Source: Saccharomycopsis fibuligera x Saccharomycopsis cf. fibuligera (taxonomy: Eukaryota > Ascomycota > Saccharomycetes > Ascoideales > Saccharomycopsidaceae). Taken from it: DNA of 64,000 nucleotides. Where the stretch lies: positions 2,203,501-2,267,500 of the forward strand of contig CP012819.1 in the NCBI GenBank assembly GCA_001936135.1, in the 5' to 3' direction. The position numbers were made by a program, and so were the translations under genes. The notes beneath the pieces were generated by a model, which did not search any database, was not told the origin of the DNA, and worked only from the letters and a program-made list of their open reading frames with translations. Shown here piece by piece: positions 30,693 to 40,010 of the stretch (its first letter is position 1; every line of letters starts with the position of its first letter).

Positions 30693-33600
30693 TCATTGTT
30701 CAGATTTTTTCTCGCTCAGACCTTCGTTTTCCACTTGTGCTCTTTGAATTAAATTCCGAATTTCTGTTACATTTTCTATATCTTTAATAGCATGCAGATG
30801 AGGCTGAGTATCCTTAATTTTGGATTTGCCCTTAGCCACAATCCTATCCTGTTCATCAAATTTCACAAATTTAACTTCCTCATCCCAGGATACCAAAATC
30901 TTCCGCTCGTTATTATCAGTAGTATTGCTTTTGTCACTGTTGCTGTTGTCGCTTGTAATGGTTTTTTTGAAACTAGATTTTGATAATGGCTTTTGGATAA
31001 AACTTGACCTTTCGCCGCTGAAACACAGTTGCAGAGACTGTGGTTGTGGCTGCACTTGTGATTGTTGTGATTGCTGTGTCTGCGATGAAGACTGCTGCTG
31101 TTTATATTTATTCTGGGGAGATGAATCAGTGGTTAGCAGAGTAACTGGTGTAACAACTGTACGATTAGTACTTGGGAAATATACTTCTTTTGATGAATGC
31201 TTATCCGTCAGTGAATTCAATTTTGGCTTAGATTCTTGATTATCACTGGGTATATTTCTTTTTGTTTTTGGAAAAGGAATATACGATTCATATTGTCTGT
31301 TTGTTGAATCGTCAGGCTTTGAACTTGGGCTGTATTGCCCATGCATGGTCTTCCACAGCAAAGACTGATTATGGTGATCCATAGCTTTATTTAATCCATG
31401 GTAGTTATATTCTTGATAACTTGATTTTTGGTAACTAGTTCCTTGGTTACTAGACCGTATACCAACATAACCGTACAATGTCTTGAGTCGCTTAGGATAC
31501 TGCGGCCTCTTTTGCTCAGCAATAGCAGAGTACTTGAATTTTGAACGTCCCGAAAATGTATCACTACTAGATATTTCATCATTTCCTCCCTTGATAGCAT
31601 TGCTAGAAACATGTTGAGGTTGACTAGCATTCGTGGTTTTTACAAGTTCTTGATCAAGTGATGCCTTTCCATTATTTTTTTCCGTTCCCTCTTTGACTAA
31701 TGGTACAACCGGTTTTGGTTTCATTTCCGCAACTGCTGCAATCTTCGATGGCTTTCTCATTGACTTAATGCTTTTGGTAATCTGAGGTTTTTCAATAGTG
31801 GCTTTTTCCACACCGGTAAGCAAAACTTGAGGTGGAGTAGGATTCTCATCTTTGACTGGTATTGCGCTACTTTTCGTTGGCTCATCACTTTTAGCTACGA
31901 CAGAATTTATTTTTGGCGTATCTTTTTGTTCTCTACCATTAGTGACCTCAGCACTTGCTTTATTCTTAACAGCTAGTGCTCGCTCTTTGGAAACGGATTT
32001 TTGCAAGTTGATGATCTCTTGATCAAGCTCGCAGATTTCGTCACTAAGTTTAATACGCTCCATTTTTTCGGAATTTCCAATTGTAACTGAGACGACTTCA
32101 TTACCTTTTTGAACATTAACTTTTGAACTTGATTTTACCGAGGTAGTTTTTGTTCGTAGTTGTGCTTCTTCTTCTGGTAAATATTCTGGGGAAACTCCTG
32201 AGTCGGCCAAAGACAACTCATTTATTTTTAAAGAATTATTTCTATTGGGTTTATCAGACAAGGCCCTTCTATCAGTAAAGTTCGAAGGCGAGTCTTTTTT
32301 ATTGTTCTGTTCACCAATATTCGCTTTACACTCAGAACTAGCATTATGTGGAATACTTTGTTCGGTCATAATAGTTCCGCAATTATTTAAAGAAGATTTG
32401 ATATTCGATTTGTTCTGGTCTGTGTTGAGTTCTTCCATAGGGGCGTCATGATTTATTGTAGAGGTAAAGTCTGGAAGTAGAGTTTCTGTGGGCGAATTTT
32501 TATTTGTCGTTGGTGTCAAGTCTGGAGGAAGACTTATTAATGTTGACTTCTTGATAGCTGGAATTGGCGCAATAGATGTCGACTTTTTACTGACTTCTGA
32601 CGTTGTATCTTGAACTGATGCTACTGTAATTGGTTGTCTGTTTGAGCTACTTTTCTCGGTGGTATCTAGTTTTCTTAAAATCTTGGATTGACCCTTAAAA
32701 TCTATGCTGATTTTTCTAATAGGCTCGGGTTTTCCTTTGTATGACGGGCCCTTCTGTATTTGAGTATCCTCTTTGATTTGTGCCGCGCCTGCAATAAAGG
32801 GTTTCCCACCTTTTACATGCTCTCTTCTTGCCCTCGCCTCATCTTGCTGAATTTCGTTGTAGTTAAGTTTCGTTTCACCCTTTTCTACCTTTCGCCTGGC
32901 CAAGATATTATGTCTTTTTTGGGCTTCTGCTATCTCCCTTTCTTTTTCCTCTTTTAGATTTCTGAGGTTGTCCTGCTCAGGTGCTACTTTTTCTCTGACA
33001 TGTTTTTCTCTTTCAGCTTTCTCTTTCTCGTCATTTACTTTTGAAAATTGTTCTTTTCTAGTCAGTTCTTTGACAAGTTTTTGTGTTTCAGATTTTTCAA
33101 AACTTTGCTCTAATCTATTTTTTTCTAATTTACTTTTCTGATTTTTCTCTTGTTCCCAACGCTCTTTATCAAGCTGCTCTTTTTCAAGTTGTTCCTTTTC
33201 CAGCTTTTCCTTTTCAAGTTTTTCCTCTTCAAGCTTTTCTTCAAACTTCTGTTTGGCTATCTTTTCTTTTTCTAAATCTTTTCTAAGTCTTTGTTTCTCA
33301 AGCTGCTCTTTGAGAACTTCTTCCTTTTCTAAAATTGCCTTACTTCTTTGATGCTCTCCCTTCTCTAGTTTTTCTTTTTGAAGCTTTTGAATTTGGGCCA
33401 TTTCTTTTTGAGTTGGTTCTTTCTCGATTATCTTATTACTTCTCTCTTTCTCAAAGTTCTTTTGCTCAAGCCGACTTTTTATAATCATTTCTTCATCAAA
33501 AATCTGCTTTTCTAACATAGCTTTTTCCTTTTCCAATATTTCTTTTTTCAATTGTTCCACCTGTACACTCTGTATTTGTTTCGTTTCTTGTCTCGCAACA

Positions 33601-35519
33601 AAAGCTTCATTTTTTAGTTTTTCTTCCATTCTTACGTTCAATTTCCTTTGTTTTCTCTCAATATCCTTTTTAGTCTTGCTCCGTTTAGATGTAGTTTGGT
33701 CATCAAATTTTTGTTTGTCATCTTGGAATTTGCGCTTAAGCCGCTCGAGCGTAGCAGCCCCATTTTCATGATTATGGTTGGCAGCATAGTTTTTAGCGCG
33801 GATGAATAGCAATGCGTTTTCAAAAAAGCCATATGAAGAAGTATCATTCTTGTTGCACATTTCATCAAAGGTCAAAAGCAATGAATTTCGTTTAGCAATT
33901 AAGTCACGCAGAGCATAGCGGCCATCAATAGCAGCAAATAACTGTATATTAGCGAACTCATGCTTACTGTTGTTATGTGCTATCAGTGCCAAGTCCCTTA
34001 ACTTTTTCTTTTTTTCAAAATCTTCCATTATAATTTTACGCGTTACCTCCATCGTTTCCGTCTGTGCTTTCTCATACATATTTTGAAAATCAGCTTCCAC
34101 TTTTTGGGCATTATCTTCAATATAACTAGCAATTTTATCTTTATCACATATCGACTGATTAATCGCTTGCACTTCTTTCATCACTTCTTCTAGATAAACA
34201 CGATTTTTATCTAGAGCTATGTGATATTCAGATTGGTCGTCATCATTTTCATCACTACCAGTAATTATCTCATCCTTTTGCTTTAAATCTTTATACTCTG
34301 CCTCAGAATCTTTGTTGCCCTTTTGAGTGCTTTTATCATCGCAGAAATTGCCAGCTTCTGCACAAGCGTTGACTCCATTACTCTTATCAGTATGCGGTTT
34401 TAGCTCTGTCTCTGAGTCTTTAGAGAAAGTGTCTGTATCAGCGCCTTCTTCTGTGTCTCGTGGCTCACCTTGGTATGTGATTTGTTTGATTTCTCGTCCA
34501 TTAGTGTTTTTACTTCCATGCTTGGCTATTGGGTCCGCATGCAGTTCTTTGTCATAACCATGGTACTGTTCATCCATATTGGAATCAGCATGTCCATAGT
34601 CGTGATAGTCAGGTGTAGGAAAGCCATAGTCGTGACGATGACCTAGGTGAGAAGCCCGGTATTGACTATTGATTGTGTGGCCAATATTTGCGTCTGTATT
34701 CTGATCTGAATTACTCGAACTATATATACTTAGCTGTGAAGACTGACCGTCGCTATTGTTACAAAGTCTTTCAACTTTAGTACTTGATTGCCCCTGATCA
34801 TCCCTTTTATGGGTCAAAATGACTGTTTCTGTTGGCTCTCCTTCCTCAGTGACTTCGTAAACTGACAACCCGGTATCATCATTAGAGTACAAATGATTCT
34901 CACCTTTATGATGTTTTTGAGGCGTAGAAAAAGGATATGTATTTTTCTGTCGGGTTTGATAGTATGGGTTCAAACCGGGAACTGGTCTGCTGTTGAAAGT
35001 TGGAACCTGGCGGCTATAATCCAGCGGTGTGGGCGGTCTATGTGGAGCATACCCATGTACACCATAAATTGATCGATTATAATAATTGAGTCCATTAGAT
35101 TTTTCAGCCAGTTTTGAAGAAGGATCGCGATAAAAGCGCTGATATGGCGGTAGCCGCTGAGGAGGAGGAGGAGGAGGTTGCGAATGTTGGCTAAAGAATT
35201 GATTATGATGTTGATTATGATGTTGATTATGATGTTGATTCCGAGAAGAAAATGATGGACGAGCGTATCCCGGAGGCGCTCTATTGTGAGCACCATCCAG
35301 ATACAATTTTGGTTGTGATTGTCCCTGGCTTGATACTTCGGTATGTCCGTACGTTCTCAAGCTTGTTGGCACTTGTTTTGTGGACTCATTAGACTGACGC
35401 TGTGTAACTTCTCTATTGTTCTGATAAGCGTTTGAACTCATGCCATCACTAGCATACATTTGATCATTACTGCTCATCTGCTCCACCTTAGAACTTAATA
35501 TGGAGTTCCCATAGCTCAT
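30693..35519 (-). CDS. Large coiled-coil protein of unknown function
   Basis: 1608 residues from an ATG at 35517-35519. I do not recognise the family. The N-terminal about 440 residues are polar and disordered, with HHNQ repeats and a Pro run. A more ordered helical segment lies at about 445-600 (LDKNRVYLEEVMKEVQAINQ ... RDLIAKRNSLLLTFDEMC). Residues about 600-930 are a highly charged Lys/Glu/Leu heptad-like coiled coil with recurring EKEKLEKEQLEKE units. The C-terminal third is again disordered, with Ser/Gln-rich parts. Near the end, KFVKF (1550-1554) in an acidic setting fits the PP1-binding consensus [RK]-x-V-x-F. A scaffold or cytoskeletal role is possible but is only inference from composition. 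The upstream region has a TTCACGTGAA E-box. Confidence 0.85.
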   Translation of the reverse strand: MSYGNSILSSKVEQMSSNDQMYASDGMSSNAYQNNREVTQRQSNESTKQVPTSLRTYGHTEVSSQGQSQPKLYLDGAHNRAPPGYARPSFSSRNQHHNQHHNQHHNQFFSQHSQPPPPPPQRLPPYQRFYRDPSSKLAEKSNGLNYYNRSIYGVHGYAPHRPPTPLDYSRQVPTFNSRPVPGLNPYYQTRQKNTYPFSTPQKHHKGENHLYSNDDTGLSVYEVTEEGEPTETVILTHKRDDQGQSSTKVERLCNNSDGQSSQLSIYSSSNSDQNTDANIGHTINSQYRASHLGHRHDYGFPTPDYHDYGHADSNMDEQYHGYDKELHADPIAKHGSKNTNGREIKQITYQGEPRDTEEGADTDTFSKDSETELKPHTDKSNGVNACAEAGNFCDDKSTQKGNKDSEAEYKDLKQKDEIITGSDENDDDQSEYHIALDKNRVYLEEVMKEVQAINQSICDKDKIASYIEDNAQKVEADFQNMYEKAQTETMEVTRKIIMEDFEKKKKLRDLALIAHNNSKHEFANIQLFAAIDGRYALRDLIAKRNSLLLTFDEMCNKNDTSSYGFFENALLFIRAKNYAANHNHENGAATLERLKRKFQDDKQKFDDQTTSKRSKTKKDIERKQRKLNVRMEEKLKNEAFVARQETKQIQSVQVEQLKKEILEKEKAMLEKQIFDEEMIIKSRLEQKNFEKERSNKIIEKEPTQKEMAQIQKLQKEKLEKGEHQRSKAILEKEEVLKEQLEKQRLRKDLEKEKIAKQKFEEKLEEEKLEKEKLEKEQLEKEQLDKERWEQEKNQKSKLEKNRLEQSFEKSETQKLVKELTRKEQFSKVNDEKEKAEREKHVREKVAPEQDNLRNLKEEKEREIAEAQKRHNILARRKVEKGETKLNYNEIQQDEARARREHVKGGKPFIAGAAQIKEDTQIQKGPSYKGKPEPIRKISIDFKGQSKILRKLDTTEKSSSNRQPITVASVQDTTSEVSKKSTSIAPIPAIKKSTLISLPPDLTPTTNKNSPTETLLPDFTSTINHDAPMEELNTDQNKSNIKSSLNNCGTIMTEQSIPHNASSECKANIGEQNNKKDSPSNFTDRRALSDKPNRNNSLKINELSLADSGVSPEYLPEEEAQLRTKTTSVKSSSKVNVQKGNEVVSVTIGNSEKMERIKLSDEICELDQEIINLQKSVSKERALAVKNKASAEVTNGREQKDTPKINSVVAKSDEPTKSSAIPVKDENPTPPQVLLTGVEKATIEKPQITKSIKSMRKPSKIAAVAEMKPKPVVPLVKEGTEKNNGKASLDQELVKTTNASQPQHVSSNAIKGGNDEISSSDTFSGRSKFKYSAIAEQKRPQYPKRLKTLYGYVGIRSSNQGTSYQKSSYQEYNYHGLNKAMDHHNQSLLWKTMHGQYSPSSKPDDSTNRQYESYIPFPKTKRNIPSDNQESKPKLNSLTDKHSSKEVYFPSTNRTVVTPVTLLTTDSSPQNKYKQQQSSSQTQQSQQSQVQPQPQSLQLCFSGERSSFIQKPLSKSSFKKTITSDNSNSDKSNTTDNNERKILVSWDEEVKFVKFDEQDRIVAKGKSKIKDTQPHLHAIKDIENVTEIRNLIQRAQVENEGLSEKKSEQ

Positions 35520-35827
35520 TCTAGGTTATCAAGAGAGAATATTTTTTATTAGCACCTGAAAGAAGTCAGGTCCTCATTAGCGCTCAGGATAAAAAATGCC
35601 GATTAGTGATAAGTGATAAATGCAATAATTCTTCAAATATTATTTGCTTGACCCAGGAGTGGTTTCTATATTTGAGCTATTGTACTTTGGGATCATAAAC
35701 TTAGTATTTTTGCTGGCTCGAAGCTACCAGTAATTTAGTCCAACAAGCGAAGAGAGCCTCTTCATCGTTGTATTTTGTTAACCTCTTTAGTATTTTGACG
35801 TTTTTCGATATTTGTTAGACTCTGCAG

Positions 35828-35837
35828 TTCACGTGAA
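35828..35837. promoter_or_regulatory. E-box palindrome TTCACGTGAA
   Basis: Perfect 10-bp palindrome with the CACGTG core bound by Cbf1-type bHLH factors, about 310 bp before the ATG of the 1608-residue gene. Confidence 0.45.
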
Positions 35838-37013
35838 GTTTATGCTGCTAGGCGCACCTGTGCGCTTGTTCCAAAATAATGGGACGTAAGTTGAACGCCC
35901 ATTCCAGAAGAAGAAATCATGGATAGGTGAAGCTCGCAAAAGCTGCAAAATCAAACATTTAACGAATATTATGACACAGATCTAAAATCACACATAAATA
36001 TTAAGATTGCATAACTCAAATAAAGGTCTTTGTTTCTTGTCTGAATTTGGCTAAATAAATATCCAAATAAAAAAGAGGAAACAGCGGTTGAAAAATACTA
36101 CACTATAGTATAGTCTGTCTGGGTTTGTATATGCTGAGTATCACACATACAATTGGAATTTATATGTGCCAAAATGTCGATCAATCAATGTTTCAAATGT
36201 AGTGAATATTGGGTAAGTTTAAGGATGTCATTGATTAGCGGAGCAAACCTCTCAAACACAACAAAATAACTTAATTAGCTGACAATTACATTAGCCGCAA
36301 AATCCTAAAAGCAAGCTAACCGCCATTACCAAATCAAATACCCGATGACTATCACGTTCATGCTGCGTGCAACCTGCGCAACATGAGCAGATCCCATAAA
36401 ATTCTTCATTGAAATTGTATTATATATCTACGCTGCCCATGCGGGCGGCCTTTTTGGGGCTTAGGGTGTGGATCCATCTACTTGTAACCTGTACTAGGTA
36501 AATGCTGTACATCATCCTGAAAAATCTCGGTTTATGAATACATTAGCCTAACTTTTTCTTGTTTTAATAATCAATAGCTATCAATTTTCGGCGATAGTAA
36601 AAAATTTACGTTATTCAGATTGGCAAATTAGTCATTAACGAGCTTGTCTTTTAGTCTTTTAGTCTTCTCATTTGAAACGTATCACGAGGTTATAATTATA
36701 AATGTGCTTCCAAGTAGTATTTGCACTTTAATTACTTATATTCTCAACCATTTTAAACTAGTCGAGTATGCATATGCTTCAAGCATGAGATACAGGAAAA
36801 ACTTGCCGCAAATAATGAAAGATAAGATCATAGGTTTTGAAGATGTTATTATTGATAGTATTAATTAATGTATCGTAAAAATAAAGATTATTAAGGTATT
36901 AGTTGGTCAAACTTATGAAGAAATGAAACTTTTGAGATGCAATTGGAAGTTAAAAACATTATCCAGCAAAAAAAAACAAAAGAAAGAAAAAAAAAGTAGA
37001 CAGCAAAAGCAAA

Positions 37014-37016
<3 letters not shown>

Positions 37017-37050
<34 letters not shown>

Positions 37051-37088
37051 AACAGAAAAAGAAACAGAAAAAGAAACAGAAAAAGAAA
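37017..37088. repeat. A-run plus 12-bp GAAACAGAAAAA repeat
   Basis: A run of about 32 A, then three copies of a GAAACAGAAAAA 12-mer. It lies in the PLC1 trailer region. The plus-strand frame across it is pure Lys/Glu/Thr noise. Confidence 0.9.
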
Positions 37089-37304
37089 TCCGAACAGACG
37101 AAGGAAAATAAAATGTGCAACTGTTTCGTAAACATTAAGTAAAAAATAAAGAACAATAATAAAAATCTAGTAACATTAAAATTTCATAAACATATGGCAA
37201 ACAATTAGATAAACTTCAATGAAAAAACCTAGAAGTCAGAGCAGGCTTGAATCGCAATATAAATTATTTAGAGCTTGTGTTTGGTGTATGTCATGCGTTC
37301 ATGC

Positions 37305-40010
37305 TCATGTTTCCTCCACATTAATCTTGACAAACAATTTGCTGTTTGGCAATTCATTTCCTTTGGTATCGTATAATGGTAAAAAGCGATATCCCTGGTT
37401 TAAGTAAATCAAGCGAACAGTTAAAGACGCTTTATAATCGCTATTCCCAATATAGTTTCCGTTGATGTAATTGTAATAATTATAATTCTCATTGTTGATT
37501 GTGAATTTGAGAAAAATAAATTCTTTTAAGCACTTTTCAACGTGGCCACTGAAGTTCGTGGACCAAACCGGCTGGTTGCTAATCATATGAGAAGCACCTG
37601 TTTTATAAATTGATTCTTCTTCATAGTAGGATGCCGGGCCGTTGTTGCTACCAATGTTTTGCGTATTGTAAGGTGATTGTAAACCTTTAACAGAACTTGA
37701 ATACTGCACATCTGCCAAATGACCATCATGTCCAAGTACTTGAAGTGTAACATACGGGGAGTCAACAACTAAATCGGAGCCTAATTCAGCAGAGATTATG
37801 TCAATAGAAAACTTGAGGCTTTTGATATATTTATCGCCGATATTAAAATTCTTAATCAAATGGTTCTTTTTAGTACTGGCGTGCCTTAAATATTCTGGCT
37901 TCAAAATGTAGCCCCCTTTATTTCCATAATTAAACATTGACTCGTTTATTTCTTCACCAAGATCATATGTCTGCCAATTTGTGGCAACTAATTGGCAACC
38001 AAACTTCCAAAATGGAATAGGATCGAAATTTTTAGATGTTATTTTATATCCCGCTGGATATATTCTCATTAAATGGTTCAAATTGTGGTTGTGAACTAAA
38101 AGGGCGTTTTTCGGTGAGTTTTTGAGCATTGAAGAAAGTTTACGATTGCTGAAGGAGAAGCAATGGTTAAAAGTTTTGGCTTCATGGAACTCAAAGCCTT
38201 TGAATTTTACACCATAAACATAATGGCTCATCTGACATAATTCGGGTATTATTTTGAAACTAGATTGTTTCTGCTTCTTTTTGTGTCTTGAGGCAGTCGT
38301 GATTTTGTAATAGACATTGTCATAATCAATTTCACCTGATGAGTAATCGCTAGATGATGAAGACGAGGAAAATGATGAAGATGATGCATTGAAAGAGAAT
38401 CCAGAAGTAGAAGGATGGGAGAGCGCAATATTGGTTGGATGCGTAACACTGTGAGAGGCGGTAGCCGCAGTTTCTGTTGCGGCAGACGCAGATGCAATTG
38501 CGGCTCCAGTTGAAGTGTTAGTAGAAGAACCAGCTTCTTTAGGGACAAAAGAGTTTGATCTTTTGATTTTGATTAAAATTTTATTTCGTAGCTCCGCAAC
38601 AGAAGGTAAATGATCTTCTGCGCCGCTTTCTGCTAAGCTTTTTGTTAACAACAAATCGCCTAAGCCATCAGTTAGCACTTTTTTGACAGTTAGTTGGTAA
38701 GATTTTTTACAGTGAATTTCCACTGACAAGATTAAAGGTAAATCAGAAGCTACAAACGCATATTCCTTTACTATCTGAACAACTTTTGTTAAAGACACAG
38801 AAGATGTCAAAGTAAGCCCATGACTTACCACCGGCCCATTGTCGCCATTCCAAATGTCTATCTCGACGCATCTGCAACCTTTTTTCAAAGTGTGAATATA
38901 CCAATCAATAGACGAAACACCGCCCACCTGTCTTCCAGTTAAATAGGTATTATGAGAGGAGGAAATAAAGTACTCATTGATTGGTCGTGAATAATCCTCG
39001 AGAGCCAAGTCACTGCGAAATGGGCTATTATATTCATTTGATAATAGAAACTGCTGAAATTCTTTGAGACCCATTGTATTTTCTGAACTGTTGGTAAACT
39101 GTGAGAAAATGTGTGTAAGGTGCTCATCTGATACAGAACAGTTGTTTTGGCTTGTGTAGAAATATTTGAAGCTTGAGAAGCTTAGCTGGAATTCATCATT
39201 TGCAAGGGTCAGAAACAAATTGACGACTTCAGGATTGTAATTTAAAAAAGGCGAAGAGACTTCAAGCTGCTGCTTCTTTTGGGCAATGCTTTGTTGCGAT
39301 CTATTTACAAGGTTGCTTCCAGAGGTCGAAGATATACTGCTATGGTTTGTGGTGACATTGTGGGAGAATATGCTGCTTTCGATGGAGGATACTGAGGAAT
39401 CCTGAGACGCTATCGTAGGTATAGAAAGATGAGACCTAAGAGATTTCTGGCTAAAGTTTTTGTTTAGCTGCAAATATTTGTGGGGGTGGGTGACGGCGTT
39501 ATTGTTAACGGTGGCTGAGAACTGAACTGTAGGCACACTGACATCCGAGAGCAGTACTGTCTTGTCGTTGTCAATATTGATATTGCTTGTGGTGTGGTGA
39601 TGAAGATGCTGGCGCAGGTCATAAAGGCTGGGTTGCTGCTGGTAGTAATTATGGTGCAACTCCTCGGCGCTTAGGGATTTCGTTTTCAATTTACTGAATA
39701 TTTTTTTATAATTGACCTTATTGGAAGAGCTTTCGCATTTTGCAACAAGCTCCTTGCTACTGCTATGATGAATGAATGTCAATTCACCCGCAAGGTCCAA
39801 TGGATACGATATGACTGAACAATAGTCGTGCCCGGGATCGCTATTTGCCTTCAAATCCGCGATGGCGGATGGATCCGTCGAGTCCCTCTGCTTACCCGAG
39901 AACAAATGCTTGGACTTCTTGATGAATGTTCTGACAAGATTACTATCATTGCTCGATATCCAGGAGTTTTCCATTGCCAGATGTTCCGGTGAGCCAGAAT
40001 ATGTTGTCAT
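37305..40010 (-). CDS. PLC1: Phosphoinositide-specific phospholipase C
   Basis: 901 residues from the ATG at 40008-40010. The frame runs 20 codons further to a GTG without another ATG. The enzyme splits PIP2 into diacylglycerol and IP3. An EF-hand-like region lies at about residues 255-325. The X box follows, with both catalytic histidines: His353 in SSHNTYL and His397 in VVSHG. A Ser/Ala-rich linker at about 485-560, the Y box (SHYVYGVKFKGFEFHEAKTF, about 590-700) and a C-terminal C2 domain complete the delta-type layout. The N-terminal about 240 residues are Ser/His/Gln-rich and poorly conserved. In Candida, PLC1 affects filamentation and stress growth. The region upstream is unusually long and gene-free. 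Confidence 0.94.
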   Translation of the reverse strand: MTTYSGSPEHLAMENSWISSNDSNLVRTFIKKSKHLFSGKQRDSTDPSAIADLKANSDPGHDYCSVISYPLDLAGELTFIHHSSSKELVAKCESSSNKVNYKKIFSKLKTKSLSAEELHHNYYQQQPSLYDLRQHLHHHTTSNINIDNDKTVLLSDVSVPTVQFSATVNNNAVTHPHKYLQLNKNFSQKSLRSHLSIPTIASQDSSVSSIESSIFSHNVTTNHSSISSTSGSNLVNRSQQSIAQKKQQLEVSSPFLNYNPEVVNLFLTLANDEFQLSFSSFKYFYTSQNNCSVSDEHLTHIFSQFTNSSENTMGLKEFQQFLLSNEYNSPFRSDLALEDYSRPINEYFISSSHNTYLTGRQVGGVSSIDWYIHTLKKGCRCVEIDIWNGDNGPVVSHGLTLTSSVSLTKVVQIVKEYAFVASDLPLILSVEIHCKKSYQLTVKKVLTDGLGDLLLTKSLAESGAEDHLPSVAELRNKILIKIKRSNSFVPKEAGSSTNTSTGAAIASASAATETAATASHSVTHPTNIALSHPSTSGFSFNASSSSFSSSSSSSDYSSGEIDYDNVYYKITTASRHKKKQKQSSFKIIPELCQMSHYVYGVKFKGFEFHEAKTFNHCFSFSNRKLSSMLKNSPKNALLVHNHNLNHLMRIYPAGYKITSKNFDPIPFWKFGCQLVATNWQTYDLGEEINESMFNYGNKGGYILKPEYLRHASTKKNHLIKNFNIGDKYIKSLKFSIDIISAELGSDLVVDSPYVTLQVLGHDGHLADVQYSSSVKGLQSPYNTQNIGSNNGPASYYEEESIYKTGASHMISNQPVWSTNFSGHVEKCLKEFIFLKFTINNENYNYYNYINGNYIGNSDYKASLTVRLIYLNQGYRFLPLYDTKGNELPNSKLFVKINVEET

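Larger units (their letters stand above)
35520..37304. other. Intergenic region between the coiled-coil gene and PLC1
   Basis: About 1.8 kb: promoter of the coiled-coil gene at left and trailer of PLC1 at right. TTCACGTGAA at 35828-35837 is a Cbf1-like E-box palindrome about 310 bp upstream of the start. A GC-rich island near 36437-36462 (GCCCATGCGGGC, then T5) could form a small hairpin. A-rich repeats lie at 37017-37088. Open frames are below 75 codons and low-complexity. Confidence 0.55.

Noticed and set aside
36959-37156. Phe-rich and Lys-rich frames on opposite strands
   Set aside because: Pure products of the A homopolymer and the GAAACAGAAAAA repeat.
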